DNA of 64,000 nt, taken from IMG/VR virus record IMGVR_UViG_3300021139_000005, positions 1-64,000 of that record, one strand, 5' to 3'. The translations under genes were made by a program, and so were the position numbers. The stretch comes from a virus. A model generated the notes under the pieces. It had not been told where the DNA came from, made no database searches, and worked only from the letters and a program-made list of their open reading frames with translations. Positions 52,561 to 60,362 of the stretch are shown piece after piece. Positions within the stretch are counted from its first letter, which is position 1, and the number at the start of each line of letters is the position of its first letter.

Positions 52561-52646
52561 TGATGTCCGCTAGCATCAGAAAGATATTTAACTTTTAAAT
52601 TCCCTTATCGAAAGGTGTCTAGCGGCATCCGGAGGTAGGGGAATTT
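52561..52646 (+). ncRNA. Structured leader RNA with kissing-loop pseudoknot
   Basis: Hairpin 1: TGATG/CATCA (52561-52565 with 52574-52578), loop TCCGCTAG. Stem 2: 52597-52607 with 52636-52646 (11 pairs, one G-U). Inside stem 2 is hairpin 3, GGTG/CATC (52614-52617 with 52626-52629), loop TCTAGCGG. The loops of hairpins 1 and 3 are complementary over 7 bases (CCGCTAG with CTAGCGG). The 3' strand of stem 2 ends 6 bases before the ATG, and a GGAGGT lies just before that strand (52631-52636, its last base within the strand). The fold could therefore control translation of the HNH gene, or be a ribozyme or riboswitch-like RNA. Confidence 0.6.
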
Positions 52647-52652
52647 CTTTTT

Positions 52653-53195
52653 ATGAAAACAATAACAGTTCATAGTAAAACTCATGGCATTTATCAAATT
52701 TTAGTAGACGATGAAGATTATAAAATAGTCTCTAAATACAAATGGTCAGTAATAAAACGAGAGCACACCCTTTATGCATTTACTAGTAAAAACATTGGGA
52801 ACAAGAAAACACTGGGGATTACTATGCACCGTATGCTTATGGGAGATAGCGCAAAAAATATGCAGATAGACCATAAAGATGGAAATGGTCTTAATAATCA
52901 AAGAGGAAATATTAGATTGGCTACAATTAGCCAAAACGCTATGAATCGTAGAAAGCATAGATTAACTTCATCAAAGCACTATGGAGTAAGCAAAAAGACT
53001 CAAATAAAACACTTTAAAAGAGTTGACGGAGGTGTTACTACTGTAAAATATGAATGGTGGAGAGCTTCTATTACGATTGAAGGGAAGGTTGTTTCTAAAA
53101 TGGGATTCAAATCCGAAGAAGATGCTGCTAAATGGAGAGATGAATTAGCAAAAAAGCATCACGGAGAATTTGCTAACTTAAACTTTAAAGATTAG
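52653..53195 (+). CDS. HNH homing endonuclease with AP2 domain, second copy
   Basis: A 180-residue protein of the same type as the one at 6669-7265: VDDEDYKIVSKYKWSV, the HNH signature MHRMLMG..QIDHKDGNGLNNQRGNIRLATISQN, and an AP2-like C-terminus (WWRASITIEGKVVSKMGFKSEEDAAKWRDEL..EFANLNF). The two share overall layout but differ widely in sequence, so they are separate arrivals or old duplicates. The base composition looks more AT-rich than that of neighbouring late genes. Preceded by a promoter and a folded leader; followed by a bidirectional terminator. Confidence 0.82.
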   Translation: MKTITVHSKTHGIYQILVDDEDYKIVSKYKWSVIKREHTLYAFTSKNIGNKKTLGITMHRMLMGDSAKNMQIDHKDGNGLNNQRGNIRLATISQNAMNRRKHRLTSSKHYGVSKKTQIKHFKRVDGGVTTVKYEWWRASITIEGKVVSKMGFKSEEDAAKWRDELAKKHHGEFANLNFKD

Positions 53196-53218
53196 AATTT
53201 GGGGAATCTAAATGAAGC

Positions 53219-53246
53219 GGCCGTTCAAATGCGAACGGCCTTTTTT
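53219..53246 (+). terminator. Bidirectional terminator between convergent blocks
   Basis: GGCCGTTC/GAACGGCC stem with T-run on the plus side; on the minus strand the same stem lies at the stop of the 53225-53521 gene. It separates the rightward late block from the leftward block. Confidence 0.8.
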
Positions 53247-53521
53247 ATTTTATCTACCCTGGCAGATAGATTTGTGTCAACGGAGATAGCCTCCTTTATA
53301 ACCTTCCTGTAATAGATGGCCATGTTCTTTCCTTTCCGGTTGAGGCATTCCCTTATTTCATCATTGGTCATGTCGGTAAACTCGCACAGTAATAGGGTCA
53401 GTACCTGTCTGGCCAGCATGAGGTCATCGTTCCTCCTTGGGCTGCGGAGTTCGTGCATGGTCAGGTTGAACTCCTTGCAGGTCTCGGCAACAACTCTTCG
53501 GTATACAGCGGACTCGGTCAT
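53225..53521 (-). CDS. DnaA domain IV-like DNA-binding protein
   Basis: A 98-residue protein resembling the C-terminal DNA-binding domain of DnaA: ETCKEFNLTMHELRSPRRNDDLMLARQVLTLLLCEFTDMTNDEIRECLNRKGKNMAIYYRKVI. This corresponds to the basic loop/arginine-x-x-x-A-R, helix-turn-helix and dHtTV-like region (here NMAIYYR). Without the AAA+ part it could bind DnaA boxes as a regulator of host or phage replication initiation. It overlaps the glycosyltransferase gene by 1 base (TGATG) and ends inside the terminator. Confidence 0.65.
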   Translation of the reverse strand: MTESAVYRRVVAETCKEFNLTMHELRSPRRNDDLMLARQVLTLLLCEFTDMTNDEIRECLNRKGKNMAIYYRKVIKEAISVDTNLSARVDKIKKAVRI

Positions 53522-55692
53522 CAGTTGTGTATTAACAGGGTGCCGTTAACCTTTACCCATCTGTTCTTGCCGTATTCGTCGATCAGGCTGGAGAAGTACG
53601 TCCAATCGCTGCTGTGGCTCATATCGTGCCATCCTACCTTGCATGCAGCCTCTTTCCTTACCATTACCCCAGCACAGTCAATGTGGCCCAATTCGAGCTT
53701 TGTATCGATTGTTCCGTATGGGTGAACGATGTCGGTGCCATCAGGCTTTACCTGGTGAGTCTTGTAGTGGGTAACGAACTTGTCACAGTATACGGCAATG
53801 GTATCGTCCTTGAATCCGCGTAGCATGGTATCGATGTAGGTAGGGACATGGTAGTTGTCTGCATTTGTAATTACGACGAAGTCAGCCTTAAATGTCCCTT
53901 GGTCGATTGCATCCAATGCCCACCTACGGAGAGGGTGTCCCCATTGCTCCTGCCGTTCATCAGTCTCAATAAACCGTATTCTGGGATCGTTGACGTGTGA
54001 GATAAAAGCAAACAGGTTTGTATCATTTGGCCCATCATGAATCAGCAACAACTGCCAGTTTTTATGAGTCTGGCACAACAGGGAAGAAACTATCTCAGGA
54101 AAGGTATTGTATACCGGGCAAATGAAAGTGACCAGCTTGTCTTCATTGGGTTTGAATACGTCGTAGTGCTCATCGATGCGATGTTTTGTAGCCGGGTAAT
54201 CTATATCGCACAGGTAGGACTCCTGTAGCTTGGATGGAATGATAGCGGTGAGTCCCATGGCCTCTATCTGCTGAAGAAGGTTATTCTTCTCCCCATGTTC
54301 AAATTCATAGCAGTCTTCCTTGGTAACTATTGGCGATGCCGGGAATGTTAGCCTCTTCGCTACGTCCATAGTGATGGCAAATCCTGTGGTACGGATGTGT
54401 GGTCGAACCTCGTTTGAGATATGCATGCATGAGATACCGACACCGGGTTTAAGTAGCTTGGCGCAGTAGTGCTCAACAAAGTCTTTGTGCATGGGCAGGC
54501 AGTCATCAGTACACCACAGAATCATATCAAATCTTTCCGGCGTAATTTTACCATCACATAGGTCTTGGAAGGCCCCTATATCATAGCCTACATTGCCTCT
54601 TGTAACTACTTTCACAGAGGGGTATTCCATGAATGGGAAGGCCTCCTTTATGTGGCTTGCAGAGTTTGAATTTACTAATACCATCAGGGCCGCAGTCAGG
54701 TTGTTGCTCTTGTCCCATGCCTTCAACCATAGCCTAACGTTTTCTACTCTGTCATAGACCATTACCACAACGAGGATTTTCTTCGCGTAAAGGACATCTC
54801 GCTGCGCTTGGGTTACCGGACTCAGGTCATAATACCGGTCAGCCAGCGTAGCTTTCTTGGTAGCATCGAAGTGAAACTTCTGATTAATGCCGTATTGCGC
54901 TCTGTAATAGTCTGAGAGCTTGTTATAGAGCGATACTACCTCTGGAGCATGGTTTATATCTCCGGCCATAGAAAAGCCATTAAAACGATGCTGGATGTAT
55001 GATTCGTCGATGGTCTCTGAAAATACCTGTAGGTAGATGGGGCGGTATGGCACTTTAAGAAGAGGATAGTTGTAATACATTAGAGCAGTATTGAAGCAGA
55101 ACTCCTCGTTTACAAAACCTCTGAACAGGGTAACCATGTCTTTGTGTCCAAAGTATATCATTGCTCTTTGAAATATTCCACAGGCGGTATCGCTTCGTCT
55201 GAAGTATATCCATGAGGCATTGATGGCCGGCATCTTATCTGGTGAGATATTTCCTACAACCTTGGCTACTGCGATAGGATCACACCAGAACTGAACCTTA
55301 TCCCTGTCGGCCTCCCCCTTTTCGTAATCAAAGGCAGCATGATAATAAGCCATAAAATCCTGTTCCTGTTCGAACCACGAGGTAAGGTCTTTTCCGGGTA
55401 GAATCAAGGTATCAGCATCTAGCATGATGCATTCATCGAACACATTCATGGATATGTCATATGCCTGTAGTTTTAGGAGGGATGCAAACTCCATAGGTGC
55501 CATATTACTGGTTACAGATACATGGTAATCGAATATCCGTTCTACCCTGCTTTCTATTCCCTCAATAGCCGAGGGTGTGTGTACGAGCATTACCGGCCAG
55601 TTGCCGTTGCTCTTAATTGATAGGGCGCAGTTCAGCGCCATGTTGCCATAGGTAGGTGTGCCAGTGGCGATGATGATAAATCCTCTTTTCAT
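53521..55692 (-). CDS. Three-module glycosyltransferase
   Basis: A 723-residue protein with three transferase-like units. Residues 1-290: GT8/GT-A type with MLDADTLILPG (DxD metal motif) and KLQAYDISMNVFDECI. Residues ~305-470: a GT2-like segment with VVVMVYDRVENVRLWLKAWDKSN, NVGYDIGAFQDLCDG and ILWCTDDCLPMH. Residues ~515-723: a classical GT2 (KLVTFICPVYNTFPEIVSSLLCQTHKNWQLLLIHDGP, then VITNADNYHVP as the DxD-equivalent). It may glucosylate or otherwise glycosylate modified phage DNA, virion proteins or the host surface. The triple fusion is unusual. Confidence 0.75.
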   Translation of the reverse strand: MKRGFIIIATGTPTYGNMALNCALSIKSNGNWPVMLVHTPSAIEGIESRVERIFDYHVSVTSNMAPMEFASLLKLQAYDISMNVFDECIMLDADTLILPGKDLTSWFEQEQDFMAYYHAAFDYEKGEADRDKVQFWCDPIAVAKVVGNISPDKMPAINASWIYFRRSDTACGIFQRAMIYFGHKDMVTLFRGFVNEEFCFNTALMYYNYPLLKVPYRPIYLQVFSETIDESYIQHRFNGFSMAGDINHAPEVVSLYNKLSDYYRAQYGINQKFHFDATKKATLADRYYDLSPVTQAQRDVLYAKKILVVVMVYDRVENVRLWLKAWDKSNNLTAALMVLVNSNSASHIKEAFPFMEYPSVKVVTRGNVGYDIGAFQDLCDGKITPERFDMILWCTDDCLPMHKDFVEHYCAKLLKPGVGISCMHISNEVRPHIRTTGFAITMDVAKRLTFPASPIVTKEDCYEFEHGEKNNLLQQIEAMGLTAIIPSKLQESYLCDIDYPATKHRIDEHYDVFKPNEDKLVTFICPVYNTFPEIVSSLLCQTHKNWQLLLIHDGPNDTNLFAFISHVNDPRIRFIETDERQEQWGHPLRRWALDAIDQGTFKADFVVITNADNYHVPTYIDTMLRGFKDDTIAVYCDKFVTHYKTHQVKPDGTDIVHPYGTIDTKLELGHIDCAGVMVRKEAACKVGWHDMSHSSDWTYFSSLIDEYGKNRWVKVNGTLLIHN

Positions 55693-55970
55693 AGTTTAAT
55701 TATTGAGTTGTCGTTAAGGAATCTTTTTACTCCTGCGCCTTCTACAAATGGGATAGCATTGGCCTCTACATGATTTGCTATACCATCAGATAATTCATCT
55801 CTCATAAAATCAGGTGGACGAGTGCCATCTGAGGACATCTCGGCAATATCATCTATCGAAACATGAACAATAGGCCAGTATCTTGGTACTGACCAATACC
55901 GGTATTCTGCGGCACACATCTGGATTTCTGTTTGCCTCCATTTTTCTAAAGTTTCTGATGAAATTCTCAT
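55689..55970 (-). CDS. Small hypothetical protein
   Basis: A 93-residue protein (MRISSETLEKWRQTEIQMCAAEYRYWSVPRYWPIVHVSIDDIAEMSSDG..), acidic in the middle, not recognised. It overlaps both the triple glycosyltransferase gene (4 bases) and the upstream 142-residue gene (4 bases), so it is translationally coupled and probably works with them. Confidence 0.55.
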   Translation of the reverse strand: MRISSETLEKWRQTEIQMCAAEYRYWSVPRYWPIVHVSIDDIAEMSSDGTRPPDFMRDELSDGIANHVEANAIPFVEGAGVKRFLNDNSIIKL

Positions 55971-56395
55971 GATATTATTTTTTGAATCAGGTTCTTCTTC
56001 TCAACTCCTTGCCTCTCATACGATGGTACAGGGAAAGGGAATCCGGGTTTATTCCACAGGGTAACGATTTGCGCGTTATCATCCTTGAAACTATCGTTCG
56101 GATACAGGGTGAAGACATTGTCTCCTTCTCCATGCCAGAACATATTTCTTAAGGCCTTGAGCTCATCATGTGTTGGATAACGAGGTGGCCCAGGTCGTTG
56201 AACGGTAACTGCTACCTGTTCAAAGAAGTCATGGTCTGAGACAACACAGATGAACATGACAGGGGATTTTACTGGTTTTTCATCCACATAAAGTATTTCT
56301 TGGCCGGCTATTCCAAAGACTCCGTTGTTGCCAAATGATGCGGTAGTTTTCAGGCCACCTTTTCTGATTCTTCTGTTTTCTGGTACTCTTAACAT
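55967..56395 (-). CDS. Hypothetical protein
   Basis: A 142-residue protein, strand-rich (KTTASFGNNGVFGIAGQEILYVDEKPVKSPVMFICVVSDHDFFEQVAVTVQRPGPPRYPTHDELKALRNMFWHGEGDNVFTLYP). The HDELKALRNMFW..DNVFTLYP part looks like a known type of small phage protein, but its activity is not known to me. It sits upstream of the coupled 93-residue and glycosyltransferase genes. Confidence 0.6.
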   Translation of the reverse strand: MLRVPENRRIRKGGLKTTASFGNNGVFGIAGQEILYVDEKPVKSPVMFICVVSDHDFFEQVAVTVQRPGPPRYPTHDELKALRNMFWHGEGDNVFTLYPNDSFKDDNAQIVTLWNKPGFPFPVPSYERQGVEKKNLIQKIIS

Positions 56396-56406
56396 TGTTA
56401 TGGTGT

Positions 56407-57510
56407 TTATTCTGGCTGTAATTGCTTGCCTGAGTTACGAAATTTTGTTCCTATTCCTTCTATCATATTTTGCATAGAGTAAATTGTAATGCTCTTTCTA
56501 TCAGGATCAATTCCGAGAATTGCAAATGCAGTGTTGTTTTCGTCAAATATCACATCACCGTAATGATGGTATTTGTCAATAGGATCATTAAAACTAAGGC
56601 TATAAATTCCTTCTGAGTATGATAATATATCGCATGGCTCAAGTGCTTCTGGTATACTTATACTATCTAAGTTTCGGTCAATTTTCCACCAATCATCTTT
56701 TCCTATGGAGCCATCTGAGTAAAATGGAGTACCCAATTTATTGAACCTTTTAAAAATGTTTTTAACATTATCTGACATCTGTGGGAACTGACCAATTTCA
56801 TCTGCCACCAATTTGTTTTGCTTGCCACCTACGTAGGAGTCTGTAGTAGTCTCAGCAAACAGCAACTTGCTTGATGATTGTATTATCTGCTCCCGTTCTC
56901 TTTCGGAAGCCTCTTTTCTCGCATCAGCAAACATATCCAGTTGCTCCATTTCGATTTCTGGTTTAATGCCTATATCTAAAGGCATGATCCATACACCGGG
57001 TGAGTCTTTGTCTACGCTGTATAAAGGAAGGCCACCTAATATATTTGCCATAACCGGGATAAAAACCACATTGGCAATGTCATCAACATCTATCCATTGT
57101 GTAGCTACCATTGGTATTTTTGGGTGTTTCTTCCAGTAACTACCGGAAATACAATCAGCAATAGCTTCTACAGCATTACCAAAATCGAACATAGCCTTTG
57201 TTTTTCGCACAAAATGTAGCTGAATGATATAAGGCTTCGGCATCCCCTTTACAAGCTCCTTAAACCGCTTCTTATTGTCAATTATCTGCTGAACAATATC
57301 CTTGATGTATTCCTCTGTTTGGTCGGAACTACGTAATGAGGGCGTAATGGCTTTAAATTCTCCATTCTTTTTAAAATACCAAGAACTTTCTTCACCTGAT
57401 TTTTTGTAGTAGAACCCAATCATTTTGGAATTCTTTGCGGAAGGTACGGCACCCGATAGAAATATGGATTTTTCGGGGTTAATGTGGGGAGGCGGTGTTG
57501 GTGTTTTCAT
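56407..57510 (-). CDS. RusA-like Holliday-junction resolvase with C-terminal extension
   Basis: A 367-residue protein. Residues ~12-155 follow the RusA layout: FLSGAVPSAKNSKMIG, YIIQLHFVRKTKAMFDFGNAVEAIADCISG (D-x-x-N metal site) and a downstream acidic strand WIDVDDIANVVFIP. It would resolve branched recombination or replication intermediates. Typical RusA proteins are ~120-150 residues. Here the extra ~200 residues (KLGTPFYSDGSIGKDDWWKIDRNLDSISIPEALEP..) have no recognised fold and may hold another domain. It overlaps the next gene by 4 bases. Confidence 0.65.
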   Translation of the reverse strand: MKTPTPPPHINPEKSIFLSGAVPSAKNSKMIGFYYKKSGEESSWYFKKNGEFKAITPSLRSSDQTEEYIKDIVQQIIDNKKRFKELVKGMPKPYIIQLHFVRKTKAMFDFGNAVEAIADCISGSYWKKHPKIPMVATQWIDVDDIANVVFIPVMANILGGLPLYSVDKDSPGVWIMPLDIGIKPEIEMEQLDMFADARKEASEREREQIIQSSSKLLFAETTTDSYVGGKQNKLVADEIGQFPQMSDNVKNIFKRFNKLGTPFYSDGSIGKDDWWKIDRNLDSISIPEALEPCDILSYSEGIYSLSFNDPIDKYHHYGDVIFDENNTAFAILGIDPDRKSITIYSMQNMIEGIGTKFRNSGKQLQPE

Positions 57511-58190
57511 GTAAATAGTGTTTGTTGAACTGATTTAATATTTGTCCATTGTTCTGCCATTGCTCGTGCTATGCCTGGAAAAGTTTTACTTCTTATTTCG
57601 CCCCTTAATCCGTCTTTCTGTGATGCCTTTGCGTACCACGTTGGTTGACTTTTCTTTTTACCTGTTTTGCTATCAATCCAAAAATATCTTTCTTCGGGTG
57701 TTACCTTAACTTCCCTTGAACTTCTTAGCAGGGGTAGATTCTTTAGCCAAAGGCAGGTAGCTTTATGATATGGGTCACCAAACATATACGGATGAATAAT
57801 TTGGTCTGCTGGCCTCCAAATACTTGACATGCAGCCAACAGGATTTTCAATACATACTTGGTAAATATCACATTTTGCAATCTGCATAAAAAAATCAACC
57901 GCCTCTCTCCTAGCCTCTCTCCTAGCCTTACCAACCAAAGCCCCTGATTTTAATTCAGGCTGGTCTTTCAGCCATTTATTTGCAGTAACAGTAAGGTAAG
58001 TACATGGAGGATGCATAATTCCTAATTGTGGTTTAACCAGCTTTATAGCCTCAAACAAATCCATTTGTAAGTGCCATTCAGGGTGTCCACCACTACAAGG
58101 CTTTAAGTCACACGAATATGCTTCATGCCCTAATTTTCTGAACTCTATGCAAACTGCCTGCGATTCTTCGCAGCCTACCAATACTACCAT
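57507..58190 (-). CDS. DNA methyltransferase-like protein (C5 family)
   Basis: A 227-residue protein matching a phage Dcm-like family. It starts MVVLVGCEESQAVCIEFRKLGHEAYSCDLKPCSGGHPEWH (SAM-binding motif I and acidic loop). MHPPCTYLTVTANKW has the P-C pair at the catalytic position, and CIENPVGCM matches motif VI. A basic C-terminal (SKTGKKKSQPTWYAKASQKDGLRGEIRSKTF) follows. It would modify cytosine. Alternatively such proteins may act on nucleotides or DNA in hypermodification. It is the second methyltransferase type in the window, in the early/middle block. Confidence 0.65.
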   Translation of the reverse strand: MVVLVGCEESQAVCIEFRKLGHEAYSCDLKPCSGGHPEWHLQMDLFEAIKLVKPQLGIMHPPCTYLTVTANKWLKDQPELKSGALVGKARREARREAVDFFMQIAKCDIYQVCIENPVGCMSSIWRPADQIIHPYMFGDPYHKATCLWLKNLPLLRSSREVKVTPEERYFWIDSKTGKKKSQPTWYAKASQKDGLRGEIRSKTFPGIARAMAEQWTNIKSVQQTLFT

Positions 58191-58519
58191 TTCTTTTGTT
58201 TAAGTGTCAATAAAAAGCGCCTTCTTGAGAAGAGTTTGAGTGCTTTGGAGGTAAAAGTAAAGAGCAACTCCCCCTGCCCCCTGAACAGAAGAAGTTGCTA
58301 CTTTACCAAACATTCCGTCGATGAGAATCGGCCCCGTATGGCTGTAAGCGGGAAGAGCGTTGCACAGCCCAGACCTTACATTTAAAAAGAGATAATTTTT
58401 CGTAATTAAAAACGCACCCAATGTTTTCACAATCGGAGTGCCTTGCTTATCGTTTTACCGCAGCGCAAGGATAGGGAGGAAACGCACCGAACAAGTATCA
58501 GGTTTTAATCCAATACAGG

Positions 58520-58584
58520 GTAAGACACGGCTACGTTTCCAGAAGATTCTTTGTGGTTTGATAGTATATGAGGCCGTGTCTTAC
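58520..58584. repeat. 12-bp inverted repeat
   Basis: GTAAGACACGGC at 58520-58531 and its exact reverse complement GCCGTGTCTTAC at 58573-58584, separated by 41 bases; could form a long hairpin in RNA. Confidence 0.8.
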
Positions 58585-58611
58585 TTCGGTTTGTTCACTT
58601 CTATCTTGACA

Positions 58612-58619
58612 CAAATGTA
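58612..58619 (-). promoter_or_regulatory. Leftward TAnnTTTG promoter
   Basis: Minus-strand TACATTTG; transcription would start near 58605 and run through the 58200-58600 stretch. No clear TTTG -33 partner. Confidence 0.5.
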
Positions 58620-58628
58620 ACCAATATT

Positions 58629-58901
58629 TTAAAGAACGTTTCTCTTAGCTACCAACTCCTTCAACTTGTCATTAAACTGCCTGATACCCGGGCCTTGATG
58701 TGAAATAGTATGGCAATGATGGCAAAGTGCAATAAGGTTACTCCAATGGTCTTGTTCATGTTTTCTCTTGCTTCCAAACTTTGACCTAGGTATTACATGA
58801 TGAATATCAACGGCTACCGCATTACAAACCTCACAGAGAATGACATCTCCCTGCGTATAGTTAAATTTGGTGTAGTAGTTGAATGTGTGGCGCTGCATCA
58901 A
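58629..58901 (-). CDS. HNH endonuclease
   Basis: A 90-residue HNH nuclease: CEVCNAVAVDIHHVIPRS contains the first CxxC and the catalytic DIHH, and NLIALCHHCHTISHQG supplies N, C, C and H of the motif. No DNA-binding domain is attached, so it is the bare nuclease type often used in phage packaging or as a stand-alone homing nuclease. It is far from the terminase, which makes a packaging role less likely. It overlaps the upstream gene by 4 bases. Confidence 0.8.
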   Translation of the reverse strand: MMQRHTFNYYTKFNYTQGDVILCEVCNAVAVDIHHVIPRSKFGSKRKHEQDHWSNLIALCHHCHTISHQGPGIRQFNDKLKELVAKRNVL

Positions 58902-59128
58902 ACAAGTTTTTTACAGGTTGAATCATTGGTTCTAAGAATGTGACCACACAGGATACATTCCATTTGAGGCATGTCCACACCATTCATTGCTTCTGAGATA
59001 TTACGATGGAATAAGGTGCCTCCACAGACCTCTGTTCCCTTTTGCTGATCAGGTTCCAAATACCCAAGGTCTTGCATCAACTTTGTCATTCCCTTTTGCC
59101 TGCTTCCTAAAACTAATATATTACTCAT
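58898..59128 (-). CDS. Small cysteine-containing protein
   Basis: A 76-residue protein with MECILCGHILRTNDSTC at the end, giving a C-x-x-C plus a third cysteine, perhaps part of a zinc knuckle. The N-terminus (MSNILVLGSRQKGMTKLMQDLGYLEP) is helix-strand type. It overlaps the HNH and RNase H genes by 4 bases each. Function unknown. Confidence 0.55.
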   Translation of the reverse strand: MSNILVLGSRQKGMTKLMQDLGYLEPDQQKGTEVCGGTLFHRNISEAMNGVDMPQMECILCGHILRTNDSTCKKLV

Positions 59129-59772
59129 AGCAGTATAAATTTTTGTTTGTCAAACTCATCCTTACTCAATATTTCAGCCTTACCTTTAGATGGCTTAAGC
59201 ACAATAGTACCGCTGGTGGGGTATTTCTGCAATACCTGATACCTGGTAACGATGTCTTGAAACTTACCCGGCTTCCATGTGACTACCGTATCATTCAGGT
59301 TCACCTTGATGTAGGACACTACCTGCTGCTCTTTAAACGCATTGGCGGTCTTTCCTGCAATAGCGTCAGCAAACCTGTTCAGTTGATCTGTTGAGTGCCC
59401 CTTTACCCATGTTAACGGCTTCCTGTTGTGCCGGTATAGTTCAAATATTTCCTTCCACAGACCGATGTTTTTGATGTCACCGTTCCATTTCTTTTTTGCC
59501 CAGCTATGCTGCCAGATGTTGCTTCCATCAACGACATACTTTGAGTCACAGAATATCTCTATACCAGTAAGACCTTCCTCCTTTATCCACCTCAATGCCT
59601 CCAGAACACCGTTCAGTTCAGCCTGATTGTTGGTAGCTACGGGGAATCCTCCTGTGAAGAACCTGGTCTTCTCTGTTACGGTTATCTCATCAATGGGGGA
59701 GATAATTACTGCCCATCCAGAAGGTCCCGGGTTAGTGAGAGAACTGCCATCGGTATATATTTTAACGCTCAT
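59125..59772 (-). CDS. Ribonuclease H type 1
   Basis: A 215-residue protein whose first ~150 residues are RNase HI: IYTDGSSLTNPGPSGWAV (first catalytic Asp), NNQAELNGVLEALRW (Glu), IFCDSKYVVDG (Asp), WVKGHSTDQLNRFADAIAG (His and last Asp), so all four active-site residues are present. It removes RNA primers or RNA-DNA hybrids in replication. The C-terminal ~65 residues are an extra segment of unknown role. It overlaps the neighbours by 4 bases. Confidence 0.88.
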   Translation of the reverse strand: MSVKIYTDGSSLTNPGPSGWAVIISPIDEITVTEKTRFFTGGFPVATNNQAELNGVLEALRWIKEEGLTGIEIFCDSKYVVDGSNIWQHSWAKKKWNGDIKNIGLWKEIFELYRHNRKPLTWVKGHSTDQLNRFADAIAGKTANAFKEQQVVSYIKVNLNDTVVTWKPGKFQDIVTRYQVLQKYPTSGTIVLKPSKGKAEILSKDEFDKQKFILL

Positions 59773-60362
59773 GACCTGTAGATTCTTTTACTGCGTTCGA
59801 AAACTGCTCTGAACTTATCAGCACCTACCTCAGCGAGAAGTTCGTTAATCAGGATGGTATCCAGTGCTGACTTGTAGAGAACCGATAACTCCTTTTCCTT
59901 TTCATCAAGACCTAACTGCTCAGCCATTAAGTTCTGCATCACAACAATTTTGCTTGCTCTATCAGATGCCTCAACAGACTTTACTATCACCTCCATCCGG
60001 CTAAATACCTTCTGGCATGTGTTAAGGCTCTTTTTAGTAAGACCTTCAACAACCAGTTCTTTAATGAGGTAAAGCGCTTCCTGGATTTTAATCTCGCGCA
60101 TGGGCCGGCTAATCTCAATCTGGATAGACTTTATCCTCGGCGCTAACACAGCTTTACGGGATTTTATCATCACCAGGCTCTTGCTCAGTTCGTCAGATGT
60201 AAAGAACCCTGTTTCAAACGCATAGGCTGGCGATTTGAGGGCACTTGTGTGTATCTCTGATGTCATGGCCTTGGAGGTGCATAGGAAACACTTATCGAGC
60301 TTCTGAATGCTTGGTAGGGTAATACCTCTGATGGAGGCGCATGTGGAACATATTGTGATCAT
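59769..60362 (-). CDS. Helical protein with N-terminal zinc cysteines
   Basis: A 197-residue protein starting MITICSTCASIRGITLPSIQKLDKCFLCTS: CxxC plus CxxC make a probable zinc site. The rest is helical and charged (IQIEISRPMREIKIQEALYLIKELVVEGLTKKSLNTCQKVFSRMEVIVK..). No enzyme motif. It overlaps genes on both sides, as part of the tightly packed leftward operon. Confidence 0.55.
   Translation of the reverse strand: MITICSTCASIRGITLPSIQKLDKCFLCTSKAMTSEIHTSALKSPAYAFETGFFTSDELSKSLVMIKSRKAVLAPRIKSIQIEISRPMREIKIQEALYLIKELVVEGLTKKSLNTCQKVFSRMEVIVKSVEASDRASKIVVMQNLMAEQLGLDEKEKELSVLYKSALDTILINELLAEVGADKFRAVFERSKRIYRS

Larger units (their letters stand above)
58200..58619 (-). ncRNA. Roughly 420-base stretch without convincing gene, candidate structured RNA
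   Basis: Between the methyltransferase-like and HNH genes. It is bounded by GTGTCAA (58204-58210) and TTGACAC (58606-58612), which are reverse complements, and contains a 12-bp stem (58520-58531 with 58573-58584). It also has a CCTTGC/GCAAGG hairpin on the minus strand and GGTGCGTTT twice on the minus strand. A minus-strand TAnnTTTG promoter sits at 58612-58619. A 76-residue GTG-started frame (58200-58430, GLCNALPAYSHTGPILIDGMFGKVATSS..) is open, but its text does not look like a typical protein. Confidence 0.45.

Noticed and set aside
52561-52646. Hammerhead ribozyme
   Set aside because: Loop-loop contact and a GAAA are present, but the CUGANGA core next to a matching stem is missing.
57890-57935. 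Tandem 12-base repeat CCTCTCTCCTAG
   Set aside because: It encodes a short RREA duplication in the methyltransferase-like protein; too small to mean more.
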